From: a virus
Direction: 5' to 3' (one strand)
DNA: 64,000 bases
IMG/VR virus record: IMGVR_UViG_3300020021_000003
Coordinates: 1 to 64,000 of that record
Shown piece by piece: positions 1-9,306 of the stretch (position 1 is its first letter; every line of letters starts with the position of its first letter). The translations under genes and the position numbers were made by a program. The notes under the pieces were generated by a model. The model worked only from the letters and a program-made list of their open reading frames with translations, was not told the origin of the DNA and made no database searches.

Positions 1-940
1 CAAGGAGCCCTCGGATAGCCGGGAAGTTATGCTCCTGAACAGGCAGAACCTTACCAGTAGGCAGAGGATCACGGAAAGGGTTCGGACCCTTCTTGACAAA
101 GGGGATGCCTGCAACCTCAACATGAGTCCTAGCAACATACTCATCGAGAGACTCCTTCCCTACGTGGGCTCGTACAAGGCTCTGTACGGGCTTCTCCGGC
201 TCTACGGGAGCAGGAACGGGCTCAGGGTCCACTGGCTTCTTTGCAGCCCGCTTACGGGGCACTGTAGCCTTCTTAGGAGCCACACTGTGACGAGAGTCCT
301 CCTCCTTCTGAGAACAGACAGCACAGGTACCAAAGAAGTTAGTACTGGCTTCGTAAGGGTGGTCACCAATAACCTTGGCTGCAAGGTCAAAGGATTCCTG
401 CTTCATCTCACGATCGATACGGTCAGCATCTGTCTCAAATCCCTCAAAGGAATCCTGAAGACCCTCGGAGAGGTTCAGCGTGGTGATCCAGTCAAGGCTT
501 TTGACATCCCCGATTACCTCACGATCAGTCAGCGCGGGATCTCCCTGCTTGTAGATGCTCTCAGGGTTGTACTGCACGATGACCGCAGTCTCATCCCCGG
601 CATTGTGTGCCTCCTTGAGAAGGGAGATAGCACATCCCAGAGTATCCCTGTCGTCAGGGCACCGGATAAAGCAATCCGAAGAAATAGCAGCAGCCTCCCG
701 AATGAGAGGAGCATCCTCAGTATGAACGATAAGGAACTCGAATCCCATAGGGACAGCCCATTCGAAGAAAGTCTTCAGGTGTCCCACAGTATTCGTCAGT
801 ACGGGAACGATGATCTTTACTTCCCGGCTGTCCAGCGTACCAAAGATCCAGTCCTCAAGATTAGCCCTGAGGTTCTCCATAGTAGTCTTACCAGTTCCCG
901 TAACGAGAATGGTCAGGTCCTTGTCCCAAGCGCGCTTCAA
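1..940 (-). CDS. Hypothetical protein with P-loop-like N-terminus, 3' end outside window
   Basis: Open minus-strand frame from a TTG at 940 to the window edge, with no stop. The TTG follows a GGAGG that lies in the last codons of the upstream gene (stop 942-944). The N-terminus has a short nucleotide-binding-like motif (VTGTGKTT), which departs from the canonical Walker A spacing. The middle holds a Cys pair (CAVC) and then a Lys/Pro-rich linker (KKATVPRKRAAKK). No family is recognised. A long plus-strand frame in the same place is judged a shadow because this frame continues the operon with a ribosome site and stop/start overlap. Function unknown. Confidence 0.6.
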   Translation of the reverse strand, partial: MKRAWDKDLTILVTGTGKTTMENLRANLEDWIFGTLDSREVKIIVPVLTNTVGHLKTFFEWAVPMGFEFLIVHTEDAPLIREAAAISSDCFIRCPDDRDTLGCAISLLKEAHNAGDETAVIVQYNPESIYKQGDPALTDREVIGDVKSLDWITTLNLSEGLQDSFEGFETDADRIDREMKQESFDLAAKVIGDHPYEASTNFFGTCAVCSQKEEDSRHSVAPKKATVPRKRAAKKPVDPEPVPAPVEPEKPVQSLVRAHVGKESLDEYVARTHVEVAGIPFVKKGPNPFRDPLPTGKVLPVQEHNFPAIRGLL

Positions 941-941
941 G

Positions 942-1256
942 TCAAGCCTCCAGAAAGAAAGAACGGATAGTGATGTAGACGAACTCGGAAGGAGTACGGA
1001 GAACCCAGGCAGGATAGGCGATGTTGTCCTTCTCCAGCCAGATAAAATCAGGATCATCCTTCCAGTAGAAGGACTCATTGGTTGAGAAGTCCCAAGTCTT
1101 CAGGGCTTCAATCGCCTTGTCAAGATTTAGAAAGACCTGGTCGTCGTAGCCCTGCTCCCAATTCATCTCATAGTGATAGTCATCGTTGGGTGCGAAGTTG
1201 TGATCCGTCTCCACAATAACGTAAGCCATGGGAGAATCATTTGAATATCTGGTCAC
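942..1256 (-). CDS. Hypothetical acidic protein, 104 aa
   Basis: Starts with GTG at 1256, preceded by AAGGAGG; the GTG overlaps the TGA stop of the upstream 59-aa gene (GTGA), so translation is probably coupled. The protein is rich in Trp, Tyr and Asp with no recognised domain, signal or membrane segment. An internal ATG (MAYV) nine codons in is an alternative start. Function not recognised. Confidence 0.7.
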   Translation of the reverse strand: MTRYSNDSPMAYVIVETDHNFAPNDDYHYEMNWEQGYDDQVFLNLDKAIEALKTWDFSTNESFYWKDDPDFIWLEKDNIAYPAWVLRTPSEFVYITIRSFFLEA

Positions 1257-1432
1257 TGTGCCTCCTTGTATTCTGCGAGAATTCGCTTTACTTCCTTGAT
1301 GGGGATACCAAAAGTACGGGCGATCATCATATAGGGACCGGGAAGGTAACCCTTACGATAGTGCTCGTAACCGTACGCCCGGCTGTTCTTCAAACTTTTC
1401 TTCATAGCATAGATCCGTTGTGCCTGGCTCAT
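1253..1432 (-). CDS. Small protein with helix-turn-helix-like segment, 59 aa
   Basis: ATG at 1432 follows a GGAG at short spacing, and the TGA stop overlaps the next gene's GTG. The sequence is basic. Residues 35-55 (MMIARTFGIPIKEVKRILAEY) have the spacing of a helix-turn-helix (IARTFGIPIKEV, then a second helix). It could be a small DNA-binding protein, but it is too short for a firm family assignment. Confidence 0.65.
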   Translation of the reverse strand: MSQAQRIYAMKKSLKNSRAYGYEHYRKGYLPGPYMMIARTFGIPIKEVKRILAEYKEAQ

Positions 1433-1460
1433 CTTGCTCCAGTTCCTCTCTCAAGTCAAC

Positions 1461-1754
1461 TCAGGGCGGAGGTGGTATGTTGGACTTCTTTCGCTGCCGT
1501 ACAGGCTTGGTCCGCTGGACCATCACCAACCGGTCGATGAGTAGGACAATGCCACACACAGAGCCCACAAGCAACCCCACAGGTGGAACGAACAGGAGAC
1601 CTGTAACCAGACCAGGTAGGAGAAAGAAGTGGATAAACCACTCTGGTAGACTCTCCGCGTAAGCCCGTATGAAGGGCCAGAGGTAGACGATGGTCAGTGC
1701 CATAGTTATTAGGTGCATGCCTAGAGCATAGCCCAGACCTAGGAGTTGACACAA
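1461..1754 (-). CDS. Small membrane protein, 97 aa
   Basis: At least two long hydrophobic segments (near residues 13-35 and 44-75) and a basic C-terminus (KPVRQRKKS) suggest a two- or three-pass inner-membrane protein. The start is uncertain: TTG at 1754 sits against a GAGG, and an in-frame ATG lies 12 codons later. It opens the small operon read toward the left edge. A holin-like role is possible from size and topology but nothing shows it directly. Confidence 0.55.
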   Translation of the reverse strand: MCQLLGLGYALGMHLITMALTIVYLWPFIRAYAESLPEWFIHFFLLPGLVTGLLFVPPVGLLVGSVCGIVLLIDRLVMVQRTKPVRQRKKSNIPPPP

Positions 1755-1804
1755 CCTCTTACGATTTGGTACTGTGGTGTATGACGAAGCACTACCCCAT
1801 TAAT

Positions 1805-1841
1805 GAAGCAAAAAGACCTATACATAATATGTATAGGTCTT
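1805..1841 (-). terminator. Rho-independent terminator after tail fibre gene
   Basis: Perfect 13-bp stem (1813-1825 with 1829-1841, loop AAT) followed on the minus strand by TTTTGCTT. It sits 7 bp past the fibre stop codon and ends the tail/baseplate transcript. Confidence 0.9.
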
Positions 1842-1848
1842 CCTGTAT

Positions 1849-4275
1849 TTATAGAGTTGTTACGGGTTGAGCAAATAGAAGTTTATAACTTTCTCCTATA
1901 GGTAGAACAGAACTTAAAGATTTGTTGAGTCTCAAGAACTTGTTGTTATAGTCCTTATAGTAATAAGATCTACAAGCATTAGCTGTTCCACCAGATTCCC
2001 ATTTATAATCAGCAGAAGCAAAACCTCCATCAAAGTAACCATTGTAGGTTGGAGATTCTTCAACAAGAATAGAATCTACATTGAAAGAGAATGTTCCAGC
2101 ATTAACATAGTCCGGATACTTGACATATAGAAGGAAATGGTAGTCTTCTCCCATCTGTGGACCTACGGTAAATGTAGACTGTAGTCTTACCCAATTACCG
2201 TCTACTCTGTCTGGGAAATTACTTCTCGTATTGTTAGAGCTTATATTAGAAACTCCCTTGAAGTTAGCATCCATAAAGCTCATGGATATATCAGGACAAG
2301 TTCCATTAGGCTTTACCCATACAGATACGGTGTAGGTATGTCCTACCTTCAGTCCCTGGACTATGTTGAGATTACCTGACCCACTGAGAGAAGTAGAAGT
2401 ACGTACACCTAGTTGTGAAGTACTACCTCCGGTGAAGGAACCTGACGGAGGAACAAAACTCACCAGCATAGTTCCTCCAGACTGGTAACCTCCAATAGCA
2501 GACCAGGAAGGTGTAACAGGTACAGGAGTTCCGGTGGTGTTGAGCGTAAAGGTTGTCCAGTATGTACTGGTGAGAGCAGAGGAGTTGAATCCAGGATTCA
2601 ATGCGTAGTTGACTCTGTCTGCCTTTACATTTATCTCCGCAGTTCTAGGATTGGAATACGTTGTATTCGTCTCTGTGAAGTACAGGGATGCTCCGGTAAT
2701 CGTGTGGTTGGAAGCGTATACAGTTTCCACCAGGGAACCAGAGGGAACAACAACTGCTGGAATCAGTCCTACGTATACTGCGGAGGAAGGGATACCGGAA
2801 GTAATGGAAACACTTCCCGGCTGCCATACTCCACCACCAGGATGGGTATTCATATTAGTAATAGTCGCAGCAGAATACGTACTGGCTACCAGATTGTAAT
2901 TGGCATCGTAGAATACGAAAGAGGCCAACCACTGTGTACCAGCTCTCTGTGTGGACAGAAGAACTGAACCGAACAGGGCTTCGGCAACACTGGAAGCATT
3001 GCGTCGGATCGGTACTAGAGAAGACAGTGCTGGTCGTGTCCAGTAACCCAAGGCTCCTGTTCCCAGTGTTCCCGCTGATCCGCTGCTTACTATCTTCCCG
3101 GAGTACTGTCCTGTGTAAGCGACATCAGTACTTCTGATAACAGTGGCTACTCCATTGCCCGGATTGTAAGGGCAACTGCTGTTGTAGATGTAGGAATTCA
3201 GATTCAGTCTATTGGAAATACCAGTAGTCTGCTCTACCTGTGCATTGGTTACGAGAAGAGGATTATTGTTCGTACGGGCTGTCACAGCATTCTCTACGAG
3301 AGCATAGGCTGCTGGAGGCCAGTAGCTTCCGTCTCTGTACGTAGTAGGAACTGTGTAAGGATAGGCTCCTGTCTTCCATGTTCCCTGTACCAACGGATTG
3401 GCGTTGGTGAGTGCGAGTAGAGAATTTCCGAAACCTACACCCCATGAAGTAGACATTAGGGGATCTACAGCAGATGCCGCAGAGTAACTGAAGTCGGTAA
3501 GTCCGCCCTCGGGAGTTCCCAGTACAACACTGAAGCTTGCGCTAAGCCCTGCGGACGCGTGTGCGCGGCCAGAAAGTGAGTTGGGTGAGGATACCTCAAC
3601 GACACCGTTTGCGGCTGCTGTAGCCCCCGTAGAACCGCTTAGAGCCAGTGTTGTGCCGGGTAGGTTGACTCGGGAGATAGAAGCTCTGTTACCAGCGTCC
3701 TCAAGTCCCGTGAAACCTGCGAAGAACATGACTGTAATAGCTGTGGCGTCCCATGTGTATGGAACACTCCCCAGCTCTGTCCATGTAGATCCGTCAGGAC
3801 TCACATCGAAGTGGAAGTACAGGGCATCGTCATTGCGCAAGCGCCAGTAGGCATGTGCTGTCGGATCGTACGCAGGCATAGCAGAAGCGGTTGTCACGAC
3901 TGCTGTGTTGTTTACTGCGTACGCATTGAAGACTTCGTTGGGACCTACAGAGATCTCTACGTAGTTCTGGATATCGAACTTGATGATAAGGGCTGTCTGT
4001 ACAGTTCCCAATCCGTTCGGAGCCGGAGTCACCTTGGCAAAGAAGGAGTTGTAGGTAGCGTCATAAAGCGCTGCTCCTACATAGCTGGGAGTACTGGTAG
4101 CTTCCACATAAGGAATGAGGGTTACAGGATCTACTCCGAATACTCCCGCGTTTGTATTCCATTGAGGATTGACCAGCTCTAACGCTCCACCATATTCCCC
4201 GTCTCCGTATCCGAATGCACCATAACCGTCAGGCAGAAAGATATCGATAAGAGTACTGATCTTTGGGTTTGCCAT
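1849..4275 (-). CDS. Tail fibre / minor tail protein with lectin-like domains, 808 aa
   Basis: Last gene of the tail operon, immediately after the tail protein I-like fibre (stop and start adjacent at 4275/4276). The N-terminus (GYGAFGYGDGEYGG) is a Gly/Tyr repeat like that of the preceding protein (GYGVDLYGIDFYGY), which suggests both attach to the same baseplate partner. Residues about 45-205 look like a concanavalin/LamG-type beta-sandwich. The C-terminal third looks like carbohydrate-binding modules (NPGFNSSALTSTYW, then TYTVSVWVKPNG). Probably a host-surface binding fibre; the family calls are by pattern only. Confidence 0.75.
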   Translation of the reverse strand: MANPKISTLIDIFLPDGYGAFGYGDGEYGGALELVNPQWNTNAGVFGVDPVTLIPYVEATSTPSYVGAALYDATYNSFFAKVTPAPNGLGTVQTALIIKFDIQNYVEISVGPNEVFNAYAVNNTAVVTTASAMPAYDPTAHAYWRLRNDDALYFHFDVSPDGSTWTELGSVPYTWDATAITVMFFAGFTGLEDAGNRASISRVNLPGTTLALSGSTGATAAANGVVEVSSPNSLSGRAHASAGLSASFSVVLGTPEGGLTDFSYSAASAVDPLMSTSWGVGFGNSLLALTNANPLVQGTWKTGAYPYTVPTTYRDGSYWPPAAYALVENAVTARTNNNPLLVTNAQVEQTTGISNRLNLNSYIYNSSCPYNPGNGVATVIRSTDVAYTGQYSGKIVSSGSAGTLGTGALGYWTRPALSSLVPIRRNASSVAEALFGSVLLSTQRAGTQWLASFVFYDANYNLVASTYSAATITNMNTHPGGGVWQPGSVSITSGIPSSAVYVGLIPAVVVPSGSLVETVYASNHTITGASLYFTETNTTYSNPRTAEINVKADRVNYALNPGFNSSALTSTYWTTFTLNTTGTPVPVTPSWSAIGGYQSGGTMLVSFVPPSGSFTGGSTSQLGVRTSTSLSGSGNLNIVQGLKVGHTYTVSVWVKPNGTCPDISMSFMDANFKGVSNISSNNTRSNFPDRVDGNWVRLQSTFTVGPQMGEDYHFLLYVKYPDYVNAGTFSFNVDSILVEESPTYNGYFDGGFASADYKWESGGTANACRSYYYKDYNNKFLRLNKSLSSVLPIGESYKLLFAQPVTTL

Positions 4276-6654
4276 TTACAATGCTCCACTTGCTGAGTAC
4301 TTTTGAATTAATCCTATGCTTCCCATATTAGCTGGTCCAGCTCCGAATGTAGCGATGTTAGTAGTATCGGCATTTCCTGTACGAAGGTACTTGCTGACAA
4401 CTATCTGACTTGGTCCCACGTTCAGCAGAATACGATCTCCGTCTACCAGTCGTGTCCAAGAAGCTCGAACAGTTTCAACTCCAGCAGTTACCTGCCATAG
4501 AGTTGTACGGGTTGCATAGAAGAAGTTAGTAGAGTTCTGCCAGCCGAAGATAACTCCGTGAGTCTTGTGTGCGGCGTCTACGTAGTCGGAAGCAAAGGTG
4601 ACTCCTAGGAATCCACTTGGCTGTCCTGTAGCCAGAAGACTGTACACATACGTAGTAGTTCCAGCTATTGTCTGATTGGCCGAAGCCATTCCGTAACTGG
4701 TTCTCCACAGGTTGGCAGTCGCTGGTGTCGATGCCCAGGTTCCATTAGTGATAACAGAACTGGACACAGCATTGGCAAGACTGGGCTCACTACTTCCGGA
4801 CAGGTCTGTGTAGTCGTTGATGAATCTTGCAGCCAGTCCCTGTGTTCCACTGATTGCTGAAGCTTCAACAATCTCGTTCCCGTTCACGTCATAGAAGATC
4901 ATGGAACTTGTAATAGAGGAATTAGTAATAGATCCAGAGGCAAGTTCAGCCCAAGCAGCAGAAGTTACCACAGTCTCCTGTAGCACTGACAGGAACACCC
5001 AAGAGGAATTGGAATAGTAGTTACCGGAAGGAGACTGGTTGAGACTGGTCTGAGCAGCTTCGTAAAGGATGCCGAATAGCTGGACCTGATCTCCTGGTAA
5101 GTAAGTGGTAACGGGATTCCAGGTCTCAATTTGTGTGAACGGAATAGCATCCTTTATAAGTTGAACAGGTACAGTAGCTGCTGGATCGTAATAGAACGCC
5201 TTCCAGAACAGGTTGTTTGCTCCAGGAGTAATTGCTCCGTAAGGAGTCCCTGGACCGGACGGCTTTACCGCACGGTAGTAATATCCATCAGCTCCGAGTA
5301 CATAGTTGTTGATGATGTAATTGGTAGCGTTGGAGTAGGCAGGTGTAGCAATTGTAAGCTCGCCAGAGTACAGAGAATACCCACCCGCTGTACTGAAGTG
5401 ACTGGTCTGAACTGCTTCCAGAGCATTCCAGTTGTTTACTGTGCTGTCTGTAGGACTGGGAAGTCCTGTGAGAACTCCGGTGATACTTGTAACGCTCACG
5501 TTACTGATATGACCGATACTCCACGTTGTAAGAGCATTGGTCTTAGGATTGGCATTGACAGTAGTGTCAAGAATCTGTACCTGTACCTGCCACCATGTGT
5601 TGGAGCTGTTTGCTCCTGTTGGTGCCTGTGCTTGTCCTACAGCTTGTACCAGGCACTTGTAGTTGTAGCCGTTGTACTGGATAAGATTGTTAACGAAGTA
5701 CGTACTGTTGACGCTCCACGTATCGTACTTAGGATGAACGAAAGCAGTCTGGTCCGAAGTGTTGAACATATTAGGACCGTAAGTGATAGCCGTGTCCCAG
5801 CCAGTCAGCTCAGCGATAAGGTTGTGGATACTTTGCCCGGTTCCCTTCAGACGGTAGTTGACTGTCGCGTTCTTTACTCGCTGACGTCTCTGCTGAGGAG
5901 TAGACAGGTAATCCGTATCAAGTCCTAGCTGCTGTCCTAGGATATCCAGCCAAGTAGCTGAGACAGTGTCAGGGTTATTGAGCTGAAGATAACTGTCGTA
6001 ACTTCCCTTGATCGTGTCCAGACCGAACCCGAACAGGGATAGATAATTCTGTAATGCTATGTTGTCCACGCTTGTATTAGTGAAAGTATCAGAGGTGACT
6101 ATCTTGTACGGCTGCGGAGTGCGGTTATATAACAGCGCAGAGTAGCCTTGATTCTTAAGGGCTAGAGTCGCAGTGTTACCCGCTGGATACCATGTAGGAA
6201 CATAACTGCTAGGAGACCAGAAGGCTGAGCCAGCAGCAGGTGTGTGATTGATGTTACCGTTGCCGATACTCGTGTAGTAGAAACCCTGGTAGAGAACCTG
6301 AGCGTTAGTGTTGTACGTCGTACCTGAGTCCCAGGTCGGAGCCTCTACTGTAATGAACATGGAGTAGTAGTAGATCGTACCCTGAGTAAGTCCCGTGTCA
6401 TCGTATGATCTTGAGGGTGCTCCGGGCACGATCTCTGCTATCAGCACACCATCGATAGCTGATGACGGATAACCGTAGATACTTCGTACAAGGTGAAGCA
6501 GCTTCCATGAAGTGATGTTAGGAGAAGCCCAGGTCAGTGTGATCTCTCCGTAACCAGTCTGACTGGAGACGAATGGGGCCACACTGTAATCGGCTGGTTG
6601 TGAGTATCCGTAGAAATCGATACCGTACAGATCAACGCCGTAGCCATTGCTCAT
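4276..6654 (-). CDS. Baseplate tail protein I fused to fibre with four carbohydrate-binding repeats, 792 aa
   Basis: Mosaic protein: Gly/Tyr N-terminus; fibronectin III-like domain (about 25-105); tail protein I (P2 gpI-like) segment (about 195-290, with LGQQLGLD and QQRRQRVKNA); and a C-terminal beta-sandwich. Four modules of the CBM5/12 (chitin-binding) pattern W-x(n)-Y-x(n)-V-x(3)-G-x(2)-Y lie near residues 106-150, 310-356, 438-488 and 510-555. P2 gpI links the baseplate to the fibres, and the position next to gpJ fits that. The repeats suggest binding to a polysaccharide on the host surface. Confidence 0.8.
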   Translation of the reverse strand: MSNGYGVDLYGIDFYGYSQPADYSVAPFVSSQTGYGEITLTWASPNITSWKLLHLVRSIYGYPSSAIDGVLIAEIVPGAPSRSYDDTGLTQGTIYYYSMFITVEAPTWDSGTTYNTNAQVLYQGFYYTSIGNGNINHTPAAGSAFWSPSSYVPTWYPAGNTATLALKNQGYSALLYNRTPQPYKIVTSDTFTNTSVDNIALQNYLSLFGFGLDTIKGSYDSYLQLNNPDTVSATWLDILGQQLGLDTDYLSTPQQRRQRVKNATVNYRLKGTGQSIHNLIAELTGWDTAITYGPNMFNTSDQTAFVHPKYDTWSVNSTYFVNNLIQYNGYNYKCLVQAVGQAQAPTGANSSNTWWQVQVQILDTTVNANPKTNALTTWSIGHISNVSVTSITGVLTGLPSPTDSTVNNWNALEAVQTSHFSTAGGYSLYSGELTIATPAYSNATNYIINNYVLGADGYYYRAVKPSGPGTPYGAITPGANNLFWKAFYYDPAATVPVQLIKDAIPFTQIETWNPVTTYLPGDQVQLFGILYEAAQTSLNQSPSGNYYSNSSWVFLSVLQETVVTSAAWAELASGSITNSSITSSMIFYDVNGNEIVEASAISGTQGLAARFINDYTDLSGSSEPSLANAVSSSVITNGTWASTPATANLWRTSYGMASANQTIAGTTTYVYSLLATGQPSGFLGVTFASDYVDAAHKTHGVIFGWQNSTNFFYATRTTLWQVTAGVETVRASWTRLVDGDRILLNVGPSQIVVSKYLRTGNADTTNIATFGAGPANMGSIGLIQKYSASGAL

Positions 6655-6666
6655 TCGTTCTCCTCG

Positions 6667-7344
6667 TTACAAGTTATCCGTTGTCGGTGGGGCTCTGTGA
6701 TAAGTGATAGAGCACAGAGCAGTAGCTGTAATTCCTGTAGTCAGACACTGCTGATCTACTGACATGGTTATAGCGTTACCCTTAGCCCATGGCAGAGTCA
6801 TAGAAGCTGCCTGGTGATTGGCCTTCTGCCATCCCTGAGGGAAGTAACCACCTTGGTTTGTTATGTCAGTAGGTGTATTAGTTGGTGTGAGTGCGATCTT
6901 CAACTGCCCGCCTCTGTTGAAAACAGGCTGCTGGTTGTCGTGGGGAAGGTTGTCTGCATGCCATCTGATATAGATGTCAAAGGTATAGACACCATCTCTA
7001 GGGCAGATGAGTTGAGTTCCTCCCTGCCAGATTCCGTGTGTGTCCCAACTCTTGTTGGTCCACTGCACTTGAGTGTTGGTCTCATAGGGAATCGTTATAT
7101 TGTGAGCTGAGACATTGCAGTAAGGATTGGATACTCCTTCTCTCACCGCAGTTATTCTATTGCTTACAGTACTCCACGTATCGACTGCTCCGTCAATCGT
7201 ATCAGTATTAGGAAGTACTCCTAAGGTCTTCTGCGTTGCGCCGATCTCGTCGTACCCGACATTGACGTCAGCAGCTTCTACAAGCTCTGTATAGTCCTGT
7301 CGGTAAGCAAAGGTCTTTAACGCATTAGGGTAAACAGCTGTCAT
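6667..7344 (-). CDS. Putative virion protein with jelly-roll-like C-terminus, 225 aa
   Basis: Lies between the gpJ-like and gpI-like baseplate genes with short gaps, so it is probably part of the baseplate or fibre. The second half (GVYTFDIYIRWH, then ITMSVDQQCL) resembles TNF/C1q-type jelly rolls often used at fibre tips. No catalytic residues are seen. Exact role unknown. Confidence 0.6.
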   Translation of the reverse strand: MTAVYPNALKTFAYRQDYTELVEAADVNVGYDEIGATQKTLGVLPNTDTIDGAVDTWSTVSNRITAVREGVSNPYCNVSAHNITIPYETNTQVQWTNKSWDTHGIWQGGTQLICPRDGVYTFDIYIRWHADNLPHDNQQPVFNRGGQLKIALTPTNTPTDITNQGGYFPQGWQKANHQAASMTLPWAKGNAITMSVDQQCLTTGITATALCSITYHRAPPTTDNL

Positions 7345-7353
7345 TTTATCTCC

Positions 7354-8883
7354 TTATGCTGATGCTGTTACGGTAATTATGATATTACCAGCGGTTGGCA
7401 GTTCGTAGGAGCGCATGAGAATATCAGCAGCACCGGACTGTGTGGCGTCACTTCGGACGAACAGAGGAATGTTCACGTACTGAACACCTGGAATATTGTA
7501 CAGAGCTGAGAACACAGAACTAAGGGATACTCTTCCGGCCAGGGTTACATTGCTGGGCGCGAACAGATTCTGAATAGCCTGTGTGGCAAGGATCTGAATA
7601 GACGTAGGATTGTATCTGGAGCTGCATCCGATCAGTACAGGAGAACCTGTAGAACCCACATTGATAGGAACCAGCGTCGCTGCTGTCGTTGTCACTACTG
7701 TTCCCGCGAGAGACAGCGGCTGTAGGAAGGCTGTAACGCTGTCCAATGTCGCCTGGTTAGGAATAGTGTTTCCACTTCCTACCATGTAAACCGTGACATT
7801 GGTGTATGTATTGGCCACAGCATTAGCTTGTGAAACAACTGGAAGAGACATCGCAAGGCTGCCGTAGTCCGCAAGGGTTACGGCTCTTTGCTGTGTCGTG
7901 AATGCTCTCGGTGCATTGACTCTTATCTGATCGATAGTCTCAGCGTTTACTCCGCCTGTAGTAGCGGAAGATCCCACAATGGTTGCCCCGACTATTGGTG
8001 AGGCTATATCGATAATAGAGTTGGCAGACAGATTGCCTATGACTCCGCCACCTACACGGTAGTTCGTATAGATCTGTAGTCCTGCTGCGGGAATAGCTCC
8101 ATTGATATTGTCTCCGAAGTTAATCGTAACAATACCATTCGCATCCACACTCTCTGCCCAAGACAGACTGGAAGAGTTAGCCTGTTGAAGAGAAGCAACC
8201 TGTACCCAAGGAAGAATAGGGTCTACCCCAGAAGTACTAGGGTAGTTCGGATTCTGTACATAGACAGTGATAGATCCACTGACTACTGGATTGTTGGCTA
8301 GCTGGAACTCCTGTAACTGTGAACCGTCAGAGGTTCCCAGGAGTTCTGTAGTTATGGCAAACGGAGCAGCCGTAGAATTGCCGATGGTGAATACAGCAGA
8401 GCCCTGTGTAATCCCCTGGACGATAGGAACAGTTACCATTCCACCAGTAGCTGGAACTGTAGAGGCTTGGGTAGTCTCAAAGATGATAGGACCATTGATG
8501 CTGCTGACATAGTCTGTGGTCACCTGAGTAGCCAGCGGAACTGGAATAGCTGCGCTGGCTGAGCTAGACTGGAGGGTCACTGTTCCTGTAGCAGCCAGTG
8601 CCTGTCCTGGTGTGTATCCGAGTAGTGCAGCAAGCTGGATTACAGAGGACAACTGAGTAGCTGTTCCTATGTAGGATTCCCCAACGATACGGTCACCGTA
8701 GTAGGACAAGACGTCAAGCTCTCTGGACAGGGACTCCAAGAGCATGATTTCAAGACTCCCCGGATTCTGGTTGGTCCATTCCGGGAAAGCTGTTGTAGCG
8801 TAGGTGAGCATTGACTGGAGAAAGGCCGTGTAGTCCTTACTCGTATAGTCAATACTCGGAACTCCACTGTTAACTGTTGCCAT
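7354..8883 (-). CDS. Baseplate J-like protein, 509 aa
   Basis: Typical gpJ/T4 gp6-type wedge protein. The N-terminus (YTSKDYTAFLQSML) and the helical segment LEIMLLESLSRELDVLSYYGDR are family hallmarks, followed by a beta-rich core and the DQIRVNAPRAFTTQQRAVT segment. It overlaps the gp25-like gene upstream by 14 bp, the usual W-J order of contractile tails. It should form the baseplate wedge that triggers sheath contraction. Confidence 0.9.
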   Translation of the reverse strand: MATVNSGVPSIDYTSKDYTAFLQSMLTYATTAFPEWTNQNPGSLEIMLLESLSRELDVLSYYGDRIVGESYIGTATQLSSVIQLAALLGYTPGQALAATGTVTLQSSSASAAIPVPLATQVTTDYVSSINGPIIFETTQASTVPATGGMVTVPIVQGITQGSAVFTIGNSTAAPFAITTELLGTSDGSQLQEFQLANNPVVSGSITVYVQNPNYPSTSGVDPILPWVQVASLQQANSSSLSWAESVDANGIVTINFGDNINGAIPAAGLQIYTNYRVGGGVIGNLSANSIIDIASPIVGATIVGSSATTGGVNAETIDQIRVNAPRAFTTQQRAVTLADYGSLAMSLPVVSQANAVANTYTNVTVYMVGSGNTIPNQATLDSVTAFLQPLSLAGTVVTTTAATLVPINVGSTGSPVLIGCSSRYNPTSIQILATQAIQNLFAPSNVTLAGRVSLSSVFSALYNIPGVQYVNIPLFVRSDATQSGAADILMRSYELPTAGNIIITVTASA

Positions 8884-9289
8884 TGACTGTGATTCCCTTC
8901 ACTGTTCCGCCGACTTCGATTGTCACTACGTTAGCCACTGCGCTTGTTGTTGACGCTGCTAGGAGTGGTGAGTAGGTTACGTTGATTGCTGCTAGTCCGT
9001 TGTTGGACTCATTGGTGTTCTGAGTAACAGACAGCAACTGGATTCCTGGTTCGTAGATACTTAACTGAGTAGCTACGAGAGTCTTCAACCGTGCGGCTAC
9101 CAATGAGTTGTTAGGATCAAAGAGAAGCTGCGACAGAGGAAGACCCATCGTTGCGCGCATAGCTCTCTGTCCTATCTCAGTGGACACGATAGCGTTGACA
9201 CGCTGTGCCACCTGGACATTCTGATCTGATTCCACAGATACCGCTCCGTTTTGCAGAACGGTAAATGGAATTGTCATTTGAATTCCCAT
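8870..9289 (-). CDS. Baseplate wedge protein, gp25/GpW-like, 139 aa
   Basis: Length and sequence (VNAIVSTEIGQRAMRATMGLPLSQLLFD, then YEPGIQLLSV) match the gp25/gpW lysozyme-like family without catalytic residues. In known tails it joins sheath to wedge. The start may be the second Met (residue 5). It directly precedes gpJ with overlapping ends. Confidence 0.88.
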   Translation of the reverse strand: MGIQMTIPFTVLQNGAVSVESDQNVQVAQRVNAIVSTEIGQRAMRATMGLPLSQLLFDPNNSLVAARLKTLVATQLSIYEPGIQLLSVTQNTNESNNGLAAINVTYSPLLAASTTSAVANVVTIEVGGTVKGITVNGNS

Positions 9290-9306
9290 AATTGTTATTC
9301 CGTATT

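Noticed and set aside
29-970. Plus-strand frame of 313 codons at the left edge
   Set aside because: The minus strand is open over the same stretch, has a GGAGG-led start linked to the upstream stop, and its protein is plausible; the plus frame has no ribosome site.
5131-5928. Plus-strand frame of 265 codons inside the tail fibre gene
   Set aside because: Cys/Val/Ser-rich shadow of the minus-strand baseplate/fibre gene; no ribosome site and against the operon direction.
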